42,874 bases of DNA from Caldifarciminota bacterium. Lineage in GTDB: Bacteria; Hydrothermota; Tepidihabitantia; SM23-42. Position numbers and translations under genes: made by a program. The stretch lies in the NCBI GenBank assembly GCA_020353055.1, contig CP070686.1, positions 375,914 through 418,787 on the forward strand, in the 5' to 3' direction. The stretch's first letter is position 1, and each line of letters opens with the position of its first letter. Below the pieces are notes generated by a model. The model did no database searches, was not told the DNA's origin, and worked only from the letters and a program-made list of their open reading frames with translations. Of the stretch, positions 1 to 7,650 are shown in pieces.

Positions 1-45
1 ACCGACGACTACCAGGATGTCCAGAAGACGGTACTACTAAAATAA
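1..45 (+). CDS. C-terminal end of a secreted protein with a sorting-tail-like terminus (partial)
   Basis: Frame 1 is open from the window edge to a TAA at 43-45 and encodes TDDYQDVQKTVLLK. This resembles the last residues of the M28 peptidase at 33424-36315 (TDDQSAIKKLTILR): both have TDD, a Lys near the middle and a basic final residue after a hydrophobic pair. Such ends are typical of FlgD-like / Por-type C-terminal sorting domains. A terminator-like hairpin follows 12 nt later, consistent with a gene end. Only 14 codons are visible, so function cannot be assigned. Confidence 0.5.
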   Translation, partial: TDDYQDVQKTVLLK

Positions 46-57
46 CAGTATGATGAT

Positions 58-92
58 GGGGTTGGGTTGCTAGAATACTGCAGCCCAACCCC
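58..92 (+). terminator. Hairpin terminator after the first partial gene
   Basis: A 13-bp stem (GGGGTTGGGTTGC at 58-70 with GCAGCCCAACCCC at 80-92, one G-U pair) encloses a 9-nt loop. It lies 12 nt after the TAA at 43-45. The tract after the stem (TTCTT) is only weakly U-rich, so termination strength is uncertain. The GGGTTGGG core is shared with the repeats in the following noncoding region. Confidence 0.5.
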
Positions 93-94
93 TT

Positions 95-693
95 CTTAAT
101 CCACATCCTTAAACCCAAACCCAAAAGCATTCGTTAATACCACCAGTATCGTTAATCTCGTTAATACCGTTCGTAACAAATGAGGTTAGGGTTGGGAAGC
201 CCGACCGGCCAACGCGATCTCGCCTCTCAACCCCAACCCAACACCCATCTTTGGAGTTTGTTAATCTCGTTATTCTCGTTTCTATCGCCAGTTTCGTGAA
301 ACCATACCAGCGGCTAAACCCAACGACCAAACACCATCTGTTTTCAACCACCCAACCTTAACCAACACCCATCTTTGTGCAGCATCCAAATCCAACACCC
401 ATCCTAAAAACTTGTTAATTTAGTAATTCTAGTTATTCCCGTTAATCTCGTTACACCATACGTGCAGCTACGTCTTACGACCAATAATCATTCCGTGTTA
501 ATGGGTTAGGGTTGGGATACTTGAGTAGCATACGAAATATCCGATAGTAGTTTCCAGAATCCCGACTTTGACCACTCGGCGTTCTACTCCAAGCATCCCA
601 AACCCTAACCCTCACCCATCCAGGCCTTAACCCCTGTAGATTGATAGACATAAATTTAAAAAAAGAATTGAATACTCTCTCCATATAAAATTG
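95..693. repeat. Noncoding region with telomere-like inverted repeats
   Basis: About 600 nt between the end of the first gene and the 3' end of trxB with no credible coding sequence; the short open frames here are low-complexity. It holds a long imperfect inverted repeat (arms 501-528 and 584-611, core GGGTTAGGGTTGGGAT) and a second smaller one (GGGTTGGG at 189-196, CCCAACCC at 232-239). The word GTTAATCTCGTTA occurs three times (about 153, 260 and 440). CAACACCCATC also occurs three times (about 240, 355 and 393). A seven-A run at 658-664 reads as seven T on the minus strand after trxB and may help termination. I see no transposase or tRNA. Confidence 0.55.
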
Positions 694-1611
694 CTATTTC
701 ATAGTTTCAAGATAATGGTACGCACTGATTGCCGCAGTTGCACCCTCTGCGCATGCGGTTACGACCTGCCGGATAGCCTTTGAACAAATATCACCTGCTG
801 CAAACAACCCGGGCTCCCGCGTCCGCATTCGTGCATCAACGATCACAAATCCCTTTTCATCAAGGTCAACGATGTCACTCAACATACCGGTATTGGGTTC
901 CAGCCCAACATAGATAAAAATACCACTGACCGGGATAGTCTGCTGCATACCTGTTCCGCGGTCACGCACCGTGATCGATTCAACGCGTTGTGTGCCGTCG
1001 ATGCTCAATACTTCTTGATTGGTCAGGAAATCCACTCTTTCTTCACCCTTAAGGCGATCATAGAGGATTTTGTCTGCCGTGACGTCAGGCAGGAATTCCA
1101 CAAAGGTAACCCGATTGACAAACTGCAATAAAAACTTTCCCTCCTGGAGACCTGAATTTCCGCAACCGATTACTGCAACGTCGCGTGTCTTGAAAAGTGG
1201 CCCATCACATGTCGCACAGTAGGAAACGCCGCGTCCACGTAACTCTGATTCTCCCGGGACATCGAGTTTCCTCCAATTCGTGCCGATCGCGATTATTGCT
1301 GCCGGAGCAGAAAATTGCCTGCTGTCAGTCTCAACAACGAAATCACCATTCTTCTTACTTATCGCTTTTACCTCAGAACCTATGATCTCGACGCCGAAAC
1401 GCAGGACCTGTTGTTTTATTTTCTCGGCTAGTTCAATGCCGCCCACACCATCAGGAAAACCAGGATAGTTTTCAATATAATGTGTGGTCGCAGCGTGTCC
1501 ACCAGGCATTGCCATTTCGATTATCACGGTCTGCAGACCGGCACGCGCTCCATATATACCTGCGGTTAGCCCGGCTGGCCCGCCGCCAATTATGACCAAA
1601 TCATGGCTCAT
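694..1611 (-). CDS. trxB: Thioredoxin reductase-like flavoprotein
   Basis: 305 aa, normal for the low-molecular-weight thioredoxin reductase family. FAD-binding GGGPAGLTAGIYGARAG is near the N-terminus, the redox disulfide CATC is mid-protein, a second dinucleotide fold follows (GCGNSG), and FAAGD binds FAD near the C-terminus. The family passes electrons from a pyridine nucleotide to thioredoxin. Odd: after the second Rossmann strand the usual HRRxxxR motif that holds the NADPH 2'-phosphate is absent; the stretch reads VTFVEFLPDVTADK, with an acidic residue at the strand end, so NADH or another donor is possible. The start has a perfect ribosome site (AGGAGGATC then ATG). It lies 45 nt after ftsZ on the same strand and is probably the last gene of the dcw operon. 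Confidence 0.9.
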   Translation of the reverse strand: MSHDLVIIGGGPAGLTAGIYGARAGLQTVIIEMAMPGGHAATTHYIENYPGFPDGVGGIELAEKIKQQVLRFGVEIIGSEVKAISKKNGDFVVETDSRQFSAPAAIIAIGTNWRKLDVPGESELRGRGVSYCATCDGPLFKTRDVAVIGCGNSGLQEGKFLLQFVNRVTFVEFLPDVTADKILYDRLKGEERVDFLTNQEVLSIDGTQRVESITVRDRGTGMQQTIPVSGIFIYVGLEPNTGMLSDIVDLDEKGFVIVDARMRTREPGLFAAGDICSKAIRQVVTACAEGATAAISAYHYLETMK

Positions 1612-1656
1612 GATCCTCCTTTGATAGCCCGAAATATCAGAGTATCAGACTACCGG

Positions 1657-2766
1657 TCAGTCGATTTGACGCCTCAAAAAGGTCGGCACCTCCAAATCGT
1701 TCTCATTGTATATTTTGTCCTTGCCATCGGGTCTGATTTCACGACGCTTGAAAGTCGGCAGTTCAAGATTTTCTTTGCGTGGGCTAAAATCAATTGGCTC
1801 TTCGCCCGATTTCTCTCTGATCCCGGTAGCCACTACCATTACACTGACCTTGTTGCCGATATGCTCATCAATGACCACTCCGGTTATGACCTTAGGTTGG
1901 CTATCGGTTTCACTGGTGATCAACGAAGCAGCTTCATTTGTCTCGGCCAGAGTAAGATCCTGTCCACCTGTGATATTTATCAATAAACCTCTTGCTCCCT
2001 TTATCGATACATCGTCGAGCAACGGCGAAGATATCGCAGCTTGCGCCGCCTGAATCGCTCTACTCTCTCCCTCACCAAGACCCAAGCCCATTACCGCAGT
2101 TCCCTTCTCTACCATTACGGTACGAACATCGGCGAAGTCAAGATTGATCAACCCGGATTTCGTCACCATTTCGGCGATACCCTTTATAGCATTGAAGAGC
2201 ACCATATTACCCAATCTGAAAGCCTCAATAATCGACTGGTCTTTGGGCGCAACAGCGATCAGTTTCTGATTAGGAATGACGATAAGAGTATCGACATTAT
2301 CCTTCAGTTCCTCGATCCCACTCTGGGCATTCGTCATACGCCATACTCCTTCGTATTCAAAGGGACGCGTGACTACTGCAACAACCAGAGCACCGGCATT
2401 CTTCGCCTCCTCAGCAATGATAGGTGAAGCACCAGTTCCTGTCCCACCGCCTTCACCACAAGTAATAAATACCATATCTGCGTCGCGGAAGACGTCCCTT
2501 ATCTTCTCCCGGGATTCTTCCGCTGCCTTGCGGCCGATTTCAGGATCACCACCGGCGCCCAGACCCTGAGTAAGGTTCGTGCCGACCTGTATTTTTTCGT
2601 TGGCCTTGTTCACTTTCAAAACCTGCGCATCCGTGTTAACCGCAATGCATTCTACGCCGTGAATACCGTGATTCGTAGCATAGTTGATAGTATTACAACC
2701 TGCACCACCGACCCCAATCATCTTTATTTTTGCTATATATTTCGGATCTTCAACTAATTCAAACAT
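1657..2766 (-). CDS. ftsZ: Cell division GTPase FtsZ
   Basis: 369 aa from ATG 2766, chosen because AGGAGG sits 5-6 nt upstream and the protein then begins MFELVEDPKY; the frame stays open farther but runs into ftsA. GTP-binding GGAGCN lies at about residue 20 and the tubulin signature GGGTGTG at about 106-112. FtsZ polymerises into the cytokinetic ring. The C-terminal tail carries two copies of the conserved peptide that normally occurs once and binds FtsA: NLELPTFKRRE (about 333-343, bases 1738-1770) and DLEVPTFLRRQ (about 357-367, bases 1666-1698). It is 13 nt downstream of ftsA. Confidence 0.97.
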   Translation of the reverse strand: MFELVEDPKYIAKIKMIGVGGAGCNTINYATNHGIHGVECIAVNTDAQVLKVNKANEKIQVGTNLTQGLGAGGDPEIGRKAAEESREKIRDVFRDADMVFITCGEGGGTGTGASPIIAEEAKNAGALVVAVVTRPFEYEGVWRMTNAQSGIEELKDNVDTLIVIPNQKLIAVAPKDQSIIEAFRLGNMVLFNAIKGIAEMVTKSGLINLDFADVRTVMVEKGTAVMGLGLGEGESRAIQAAQAAISSPLLDDVSIKGARGLLINITGGQDLTLAETNEAASLITSETDSQPKVITGVVIDEHIGNKVSVMVVATGIREKSGEEPIDFSPRKENLELPTFKRREIRPDGKDKIYNENDLEVPTFLRRQID

Positions 2767-2779
2767 TTGCTTCCTCCTT

Positions 2780-4012
2780 TCAGAAGTACTTGGCAAACCA
2801 ATCTTCAAATCTCTTTTTGAGGGCGTCGAACACCCCGACACCTCTCCCTCTTTTGATCAGCACCTGGTTTTTCTTCTCAAAACCGTACAGAATAAGACCC
2901 ACGCCGGTTGCATAGATCGGGTCTTGTACGATATCCGTGAGGCCGCCGATCCTCTTCGGAATGCCGATCTTTACGGGAAGATGGAATACGTCTTCAGCGA
3001 GTGCATCCAAGCCGCCTAATCTTGCGGTACCACCAGTCACAACAACGCCCGCAGCAAGGATATCATAGAACCCACTTCTCTTGATCGCTTTATTAGTAAT
3101 CATCAGGATCTCTTCGACTCGTGGAGTGACGATGGAAGCCAATAATTCCCTTGTGATGTTGCGGTCTTCGCGTCCGCCAATACCCGGAACCCTTATTTCC
3201 TCTTTTGCCTCTTCCTCCGGCACGGAGATGCTTGCATTCTTTCTCTTGATATCCTCGGCCTGTTTGTATGGCGTCCTGATGCCGATCGCGATATCATTCG
3301 TTATGTATTCACCGCCCAGCGGTATTACCTCCGAATATCTGATTGCCCCGTCGTAAAATATCGCCAGGTCGGTCGTGCCACCCCCGATGTCCAGAAGACA
3401 TACACCAAGGTCTATCTCATCCGGCTGGAGAACCGAATACGAAGAGGCTAAAGGCTGAAGTACCAAATCTTTAACCCGCAACCCAGCGCGTTCCAGTGCG
3501 GTGTAAATATTCTGCGCCGACGTTATGGCAGCAGTCACGATATGTACTTCTGCCTCCAGTTTTACGCCACTCATGCCAACCGGATCCTTGATTCCTTTTT
3601 CATTATCAACAACATACTCGATAGGTATCGCATGGATGATTTCACGATCCAGGGGCAAGGCGATCGCTTTTGCCTGTTCAATCACGCGCTCAATATCCCT
3701 CTTTGTTACCACCCCGCCTGACCGCGCCGTGGCAATCATTGCATGCGCGTTGATACTTTCAATGTGCGAACCAGAAATACCAGCGTAACAGGAGTCCACT
3801 TTCACACCGGCCATACGGGATGCTTCATCTACTGATTTTACGATCGACTCAATCGCCTTTTCGAGATTTACTATTACCCCCCGCTTCAATCCATTGGAGG
3901 GTGTTGAACCCACGCCGACGATTTTCAAATCCTCGTCTTCGACCTCAGCAATGATCGCCGCAATCTTCGTTGTCCCAAGATCGACCCCTACGATTCTCTC
4001 TTTCCTTGCCAT
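2780..4012 (-). CDS. ftsA: Cell division protein FtsA
   Basis: About 410 aa of the actin/Hsp70 ATPase fold: phosphate 1 motif GVDLGTTK near the N-terminus, the phosphate 2 segment LLDIGGGTTDLAIF, and an adenosine motif VVTGGTARLGG. FtsA anchors FtsZ filaments to the membrane. The C-terminal end (LKKRFEDWFAKYF) is an amphipathic helix as expected for the membrane-targeting sequence. Two consecutive ATG codons (4015 and 4012) follow GGAGG; the second has the better 5-nt spacing. The gene sits between the FtsQ-like gene and ftsZ, the usual order. Confidence 0.96.
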   Translation of the reverse strand: MARKERIVGVDLGTTKIAAIIAEVEDEDLKIVGVGSTPSNGLKRGVIVNLEKAIESIVKSVDEASRMAGVKVDSCYAGISGSHIESINAHAMIATARSGGVVTKRDIERVIEQAKAIALPLDREIIHAIPIEYVVDNEKGIKDPVGMSGVKLEAEVHIVTAAITSAQNIYTALERAGLRVKDLVLQPLASSYSVLQPDEIDLGVCLLDIGGGTTDLAIFYDGAIRYSEVIPLGGEYITNDIAIGIRTPYKQAEDIKRKNASISVPEEEAKEEIRVPGIGGREDRNITRELLASIVTPRVEEILMITNKAIKRSGFYDILAAGVVVTGGTARLGGLDALAEDVFHLPVKIGIPKRIGGLTDIVQDPIYATGVGLILYGFEKKNQVLIKRGRGVGVFDALKKRFEDWFAKYF

Positions 4013-4030
4013 CATGTCCTCCTTAAAACA

Positions 4031-4327
4031 TCATAAGCTATTTCTATTCCTCAAAATAATTTGTCCTCTAAAACGCATATCGATCACTACTACTTCTTCA
4101 ACATCCAGTAAGTTCAATTTTTCCAAAAGATACTTTTTCATTTTCAGATCATTGGTGCCCAAGATATACTGAACACCCTTGTATTCAACAATCCCATCCA
4201 CTCTTGATACTACGTTACCTTCGGGTATCACTTCCTCCAGCATCACGTACTGCTCTCGTTTCTGCAGCAGCACGAACGCAAATATCGCTAAAACGATGAC
4301 TAGTATTAAAACAACAATCAGCCTAAT
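4031..4327 (-). CDS. ftsQ: Miniature FtsQ/DivIB-like protein, probable AUU start
   Basis: About 98 aa in the ftsQ position, between murB and ftsA. The frame has no ATG before a membrane segment; ATT at 4327 lies 7 nt after GAGG and gives MRLIVVLILVIVLAIFAFVL, a clear single transmembrane helix. A GTG at 4273 would delete that helix. The rest, ending VVVIDMRFRGQIIL, resembles the end of the FtsQ beta domain (YVDLRY...VAVR), and GVQYILG matches its mid part. Usual FtsQ proteins are 230-290 aa with a POTRA domain between helix and beta domain; there is no room for POTRA here. It overlaps murB by 10 nt. The FtsQ assignment rests on position, topology and the weak C-terminal match. The AUU start is an inference; a base error from ATG is possible. 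Confidence 0.65.
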   Translation of the reverse strand: MRLIVVLILVIVLAIFAFVLLQKREQYVMLEEVIPEGNVVSRVDGIVEYKGVQYILGTNDLKMKKYLLEKLNLLDVEEVVVIDMRFRGQIILRNRNSL

Positions 4328-5202
4328 AATCTCACCTCTTCTTCCAATTGCACACCCGTTTTCTTACGCACTGTTTTTTTGATATGTTCGGCCAATGCAA
4401 TAACATCGGCTGCGCGCGCCTTGCCGCTATTGATTATATAATTACCGTGTTTCTCGCTCACAACAGCCCCGCCAACTGAGGCTCCCTTAAGTCCACACGT
4501 CTCGATCAACTTCCCTGCTGCATGGCCAGGCGGATTCTTGAAGAAAGATCCAGCCGAGTAACCAGCAGGATGTCTCACCTTGCGCAGATTTAAGTTTCTG
4601 GCAATCTTCTTTTGAATACTCCGCCTATTAGCCTTCTTCATCATCAAATTCACGCTTGTGATCACACTGCCATTCTCAACATTTGATTGTCGATAGGCCA
4701 ACCCAAGCTCTGCCCTGGATAGAATATTCTTCTCACCATTCTCATCTACGACGACTGCGCTGTCAGTAATATCGGCCATTGAGTTTCCGAAAGCACCAGC
4801 ATTACCCTTAACTGCACCACCCATGGTGCCTGGTATACCGGCCAGAAATTCCGCTCCACCATAACCCATGTTGAGCGACTCATTGAGAAAATCGTTCACC
4901 AGAACAGCACCACCACAACAAAGCACGCTATCCCTATGGGCAATCCGCTTGAATACCCCGCCAAGTTTCAACACAACACCAGGGAATCCCGAGTCAGCGG
5001 CCAGAATATTCGTGCCGGCGCCGATCAGAAAATAAGGTAAATCCTGTTCTCTGATTATCCTCAAGACTCTGCTCAAAGCTTCGCTCGAGTAAACACTGAC
5101 AAAAAATCGTGCCTTTCCCCCAATATGAAAGGATGTATGACTGGCCAACGGCTCATTCACAGCTACCTTAACACATGATATCCTTGAGAAGGGATTTGTC
5201 AT
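4318..5202 (-). CDS. murB: UDP-N-acetylenolpyruvoylglucosamine reductase MurB
   Basis: 294 aa FAD enzyme that reduces the enolpyruvyl group to give UDP-MurNAc. Visible family motifs: FAD-binding GAGTNILAADSGFPGVVLKL, AGIPGTMGGAVKGNAGAFG, the AGSFFKNP segment carrying the catalytic Ser, and SEKHGNYIIN near the C-terminus. Its ATG overlaps the murC stop as ATGA (5202-5199), so translation is probably coupled. Confidence 0.96.
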   Translation of the reverse strand: MTNPFSRISCVKVAVNEPLASHTSFHIGGKARFFVSVYSSEALSRVLRIIREQDLPYFLIGAGTNILAADSGFPGVVLKLGGVFKRIAHRDSVLCCGGAVLVNDFLNESLNMGYGGAEFLAGIPGTMGGAVKGNAGAFGNSMADITDSAVVVDENGEKNILSRAELGLAYRQSNVENGSVITSVNLMMKKANRRSIQKKIARNLNLRKVRHPAGYSAGSFFKNPPGHAAGKLIETCGLKGASVGGAVVSEKHGNYIINSGKARAADVIALAEHIKKTVRKKTGVQLEEEVRLLG

Positions 5203-6584
5203 TTCAATTCCTTTAGCAACTTCTGGGCAACCTGATTGATATCACCGGCGCCCTGAATAACAACGACATCACCGGGTCTTAGCTTTTTCCTGAGGAATGA
5301 TGGGATCTTTCCGATCTTATCGATGAAATGAATACCATCCTGTTCCCGGGCAAGTCGTTTTGCGAGGGCGCGTCCTGTCACGCCTGGTATGGGCATTTCG
5401 TGTGCGGCGTATATTTCGGTCACGATCACCAAATCTGCACAAAGAAAAGATTTGGCAAACTGATCGAAGAGATGGAAGGTACGTGTATAACGGTGTGGCT
5501 GGAAGACCGCAATAATACGTTGCGTCGGGAAGTATTCACGTAAAGTCTGCAGCGTAACCGCTATCTCGGTTGGATGATGTCCGTAGTCATCGAATATCCT
5601 AATGCCCTTGATGTCTGCGATGTATTCTATTCGACGATGGACACCCCGGAAGGAACTGAGCGCATCTCTTATCTTTCGTATTCCTACACCCAACTCAAGT
5701 CCAACGCCTATCGCGGCGAGGGCGTTGGCAACATTATGCCGGCCGGGTAGATTAATCTTGAAACTGCCGACTACTTTCTTATTATATCTTACCTTGAAAG
5801 ATACACCGAAATCATATCTCTGGAGCCTTTCCGCACATAGGTCGGCGCTCTGGTCAAAACCATATGAAATTACTTGACGTCGTATGTTGTCCATGATGTT
5901 CATACTGACCGATGAATCTACACCCAAGAATACACTTCCCCAGAAAGGCACATGATTGGCAAAATGACCAAAGTGTTCTTTTATCTCTTCCAAATCTCTA
6001 TAGTAATCCAAATGTTCAGCCTCGATATTCGTAATAACTGCGAAGGACGGATAGACCCTTAAGAACGATTTATCCGACTCATCAACTTCACAAACAAGGT
6101 AGTTGCCGGTACCTAATGTTGCCTGAGTTTTACCGATAACGATACCGCCTATCACAGTCGTGGGTGACAATCCACTTTTCTGGAGCACTTCACTTACTAG
6201 CGATGTCGTTGTCGTCTTACCATGGGTTCCGGAAATGCAGATTGCGAATTTAGTACGGGTCAATTCTGCCAGCAGTTCAGCGCGGTGTATCAAGGGTATG
6301 TTATTCTTCCTCGCCTCCATAATTTCGGGGTTATCCTGTCTAATCGCTGATGAATACACTACTACATCAGCCCTCCCGATATTCTCTCTCTTGTGACCGT
6401 ATCTCACCCGAATGCCGATACGTTTCAAATGTTTGATGATCTCCGAAGATTGAAGATCAGAGCCAGTAACCGTGAAAGAAAGATTCCTCATGATCGTTGC
6501 CAATCCACTCATTCCGATGCCGCCTATTCCAATAAAGTGAATGTGTTTTGTTTTACCAAACATCTTCGGTCTATTATTTTTCAT
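5199..6584 (-). CDS. murC: UDP-N-acetylmuramate--L-alanine ligase MurC
   Basis: About 461 aa from ATG 6584 (MKNNRPKMFGKTK); a further ATG at 6563 is possible, and the open frame upstream lies inside murG. N-terminal GIGGIGMSG nucleotide-sugar site, ATP P-loop SGTHGKTTTTSL, central domain EAEHLDYY and FQPHRYTRT, as in MurC. It adds L-Ala to UDP-MurNAc in the cytoplasm. The start overlaps the murG end by 11 nt and the stop overlaps murB. Confidence 0.96.
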   Translation of the reverse strand: MKNNRPKMFGKTKHIHFIGIGGIGMSGLATIMRNLSFTVTGSDLQSSEIIKHLKRIGIRVRYGHKRENIGRADVVVYSSAIRQDNPEIMEARKNNIPLIHRAELLAELTRTKFAICISGTHGKTTTTSLVSEVLQKSGLSPTTVIGGIVIGKTQATLGTGNYLVCEVDESDKSFLRVYPSFAVITNIEAEHLDYYRDLEEIKEHFGHFANHVPFWGSVFLGVDSSVSMNIMDNIRRQVISYGFDQSADLCAERLQRYDFGVSFKVRYNKKVVGSFKINLPGRHNVANALAAIGVGLELGVGIRKIRDALSSFRGVHRRIEYIADIKGIRIFDDYGHHPTEIAVTLQTLREYFPTQRIIAVFQPHRYTRTFHLFDQFAKSFLCADLVIVTEIYAAHEMPIPGVTGRALAKRLAREQDGIHFIDKIGKIPSFLRKKLRPGDVVVIQGAGDINQVAQKLLKELK

Positions 6585-7650
6585 GCTCAATATCCCCGAG
6601 TACGAAATCGGCAATTTTCCTTTCCGCATCCATTATCAACCTTGGTCTCTTGTGGACTTTTTTACGCAATAATTCACGTATGTCCTTCGCCAATTCCTCT
6701 GTCGTCACGTCCTTCTCCTCGCGCACGAAGGCATCACCGGTATCCGCAAAATACAACGCGTTGTGGTATTGATGATCGTCGATCGCATACGGGAACGGTA
6801 CGAAGATGACCTTCTTCCCAAACGCCAATATTTCGTAACCGGCAAGCGCCCCGGCCCGTGAAATAAGAACATCTGATTGACGAATTTCCTCCCACGGTGT
6901 ATCGGTGAACGGTATGACCCGCGTGCTTGTTTTCTTACCACGTGCTACACGCGGATAATCGCCGACGCCGGAAATTATCGTCATACACCACTTTCTGGGT
7001 ATGATATCCTGTAGTGCCAGTGCCATATCGTTCAGTGCACGTGCCCCTTGACTCCCGCCGTACACAAGAATGCGAACCTCCTCCCTACGCCTCCTTCGCA
7101 CTGCTGCGCGGAGTTTCGTCTTGAATTCAACGCGTACTGGAATACCCGTGATCGATGTGTTTCCGTTCATCGATGCAACTGGCGGTAGCCCCAAAAAGAT
7201 TCTGCGCGCCGAGCGTGCAAAGAGTTTCGTCGCTCGACCCGGCACTCGATTCGGTTCGAACACATAGAACGCACTTCGGTTCAAGATACAAGAAATGTTC
7301 AAAGGTACCGCGCCAAATCCGCCAAATGCCAAACCGATGCTATGACGCGTTAATGCATGCAATTTGAATATAGAATGGACCAGGGTTGCGGCGAAAAGCA
7401 ATTTTGCCAAGAAAGATTTGCCAAAGAAAGGTCGTGAGCGTATTGAATAAGTTCTCAATCCGTACTGCCCGGCGATTTTCTCTTCCTGACAGCCTCTGCG
7501 TATCAGGACGATAACATCACATCCTCTGCGCTGCAATTCAAGTCCCGTAACAATTGCCGGGTAATAGTGACCCCCGGTGCCAATACCGCTGATAATCACT
7601 CTGTGGGGTGTTGTACGCATCCTCTTCTTTTTCTTCTTCATTGAGATCAC
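6574..7650 (-). CDS. murG: Undecaprenyl-PP-MurNAc-pentapeptide GlcNAc transferase MurG
   Basis: 358 aa GT28 glycosyltransferase that makes lipid II from lipid I on the inner face of the membrane. The N-terminal glycine loop reads GIGTGGHYYPA (the usual GGTGGH has Ile for the first of the paired Gly here), the middle has GGSQGARALND and the donor site ISRAGALAGYE with VPFPYAIDDHQYHNA. A very basic stretch KKKKKR follows the start. GTG start: GGAGG lies 5 nt upstream and GTGA overlaps the ftsW stop. Confidence 0.95.
   Translation of the reverse strand: MISMKKKKKRMRTTPHRVIISGIGTGGHYYPAIVTGLELQRRGCDVIVLIRRGCQEEKIAGQYGLRTYSIRSRPFFGKSFLAKLLFAATLVHSIFKLHALTRHSIGLAFGGFGAVPLNISCILNRSAFYVFEPNRVPGRATKLFARSARRIFLGLPPVASMNGNTSITGIPVRVEFKTKLRAAVRRRRREEVRILVYGGSQGARALNDMALALQDIIPRKWCMTIISGVGDYPRVARGKKTSTRVIPFTDTPWEEIRQSDVLISRAGALAGYEILAFGKKVIFVPFPYAIDDHQYHNALYFADTGDAFVREEKDVTTEELAKDIRELLRKKVHKRPRLIMDAERKIADFVLGDIEHEK

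Noticed and set aside
109-684. Two open frames (80 and 69 codons) on the minus strand in the repeat region
   Set aside because: They run through repeats, have odd composition, no ribosome site and no recognisable domain.
2767-2841. Longer FtsZ reading with 25 extra N-terminal residues
   Set aside because: The extension overlaps ftsA and lacks a ribosome site; ATG 2766 has AGGAGG and gives the family start.
6585-6629. Longer MurC start at 6629
   Set aside because: It lies fully inside murG and adds non-family residues; ATG 6584 is adequate.
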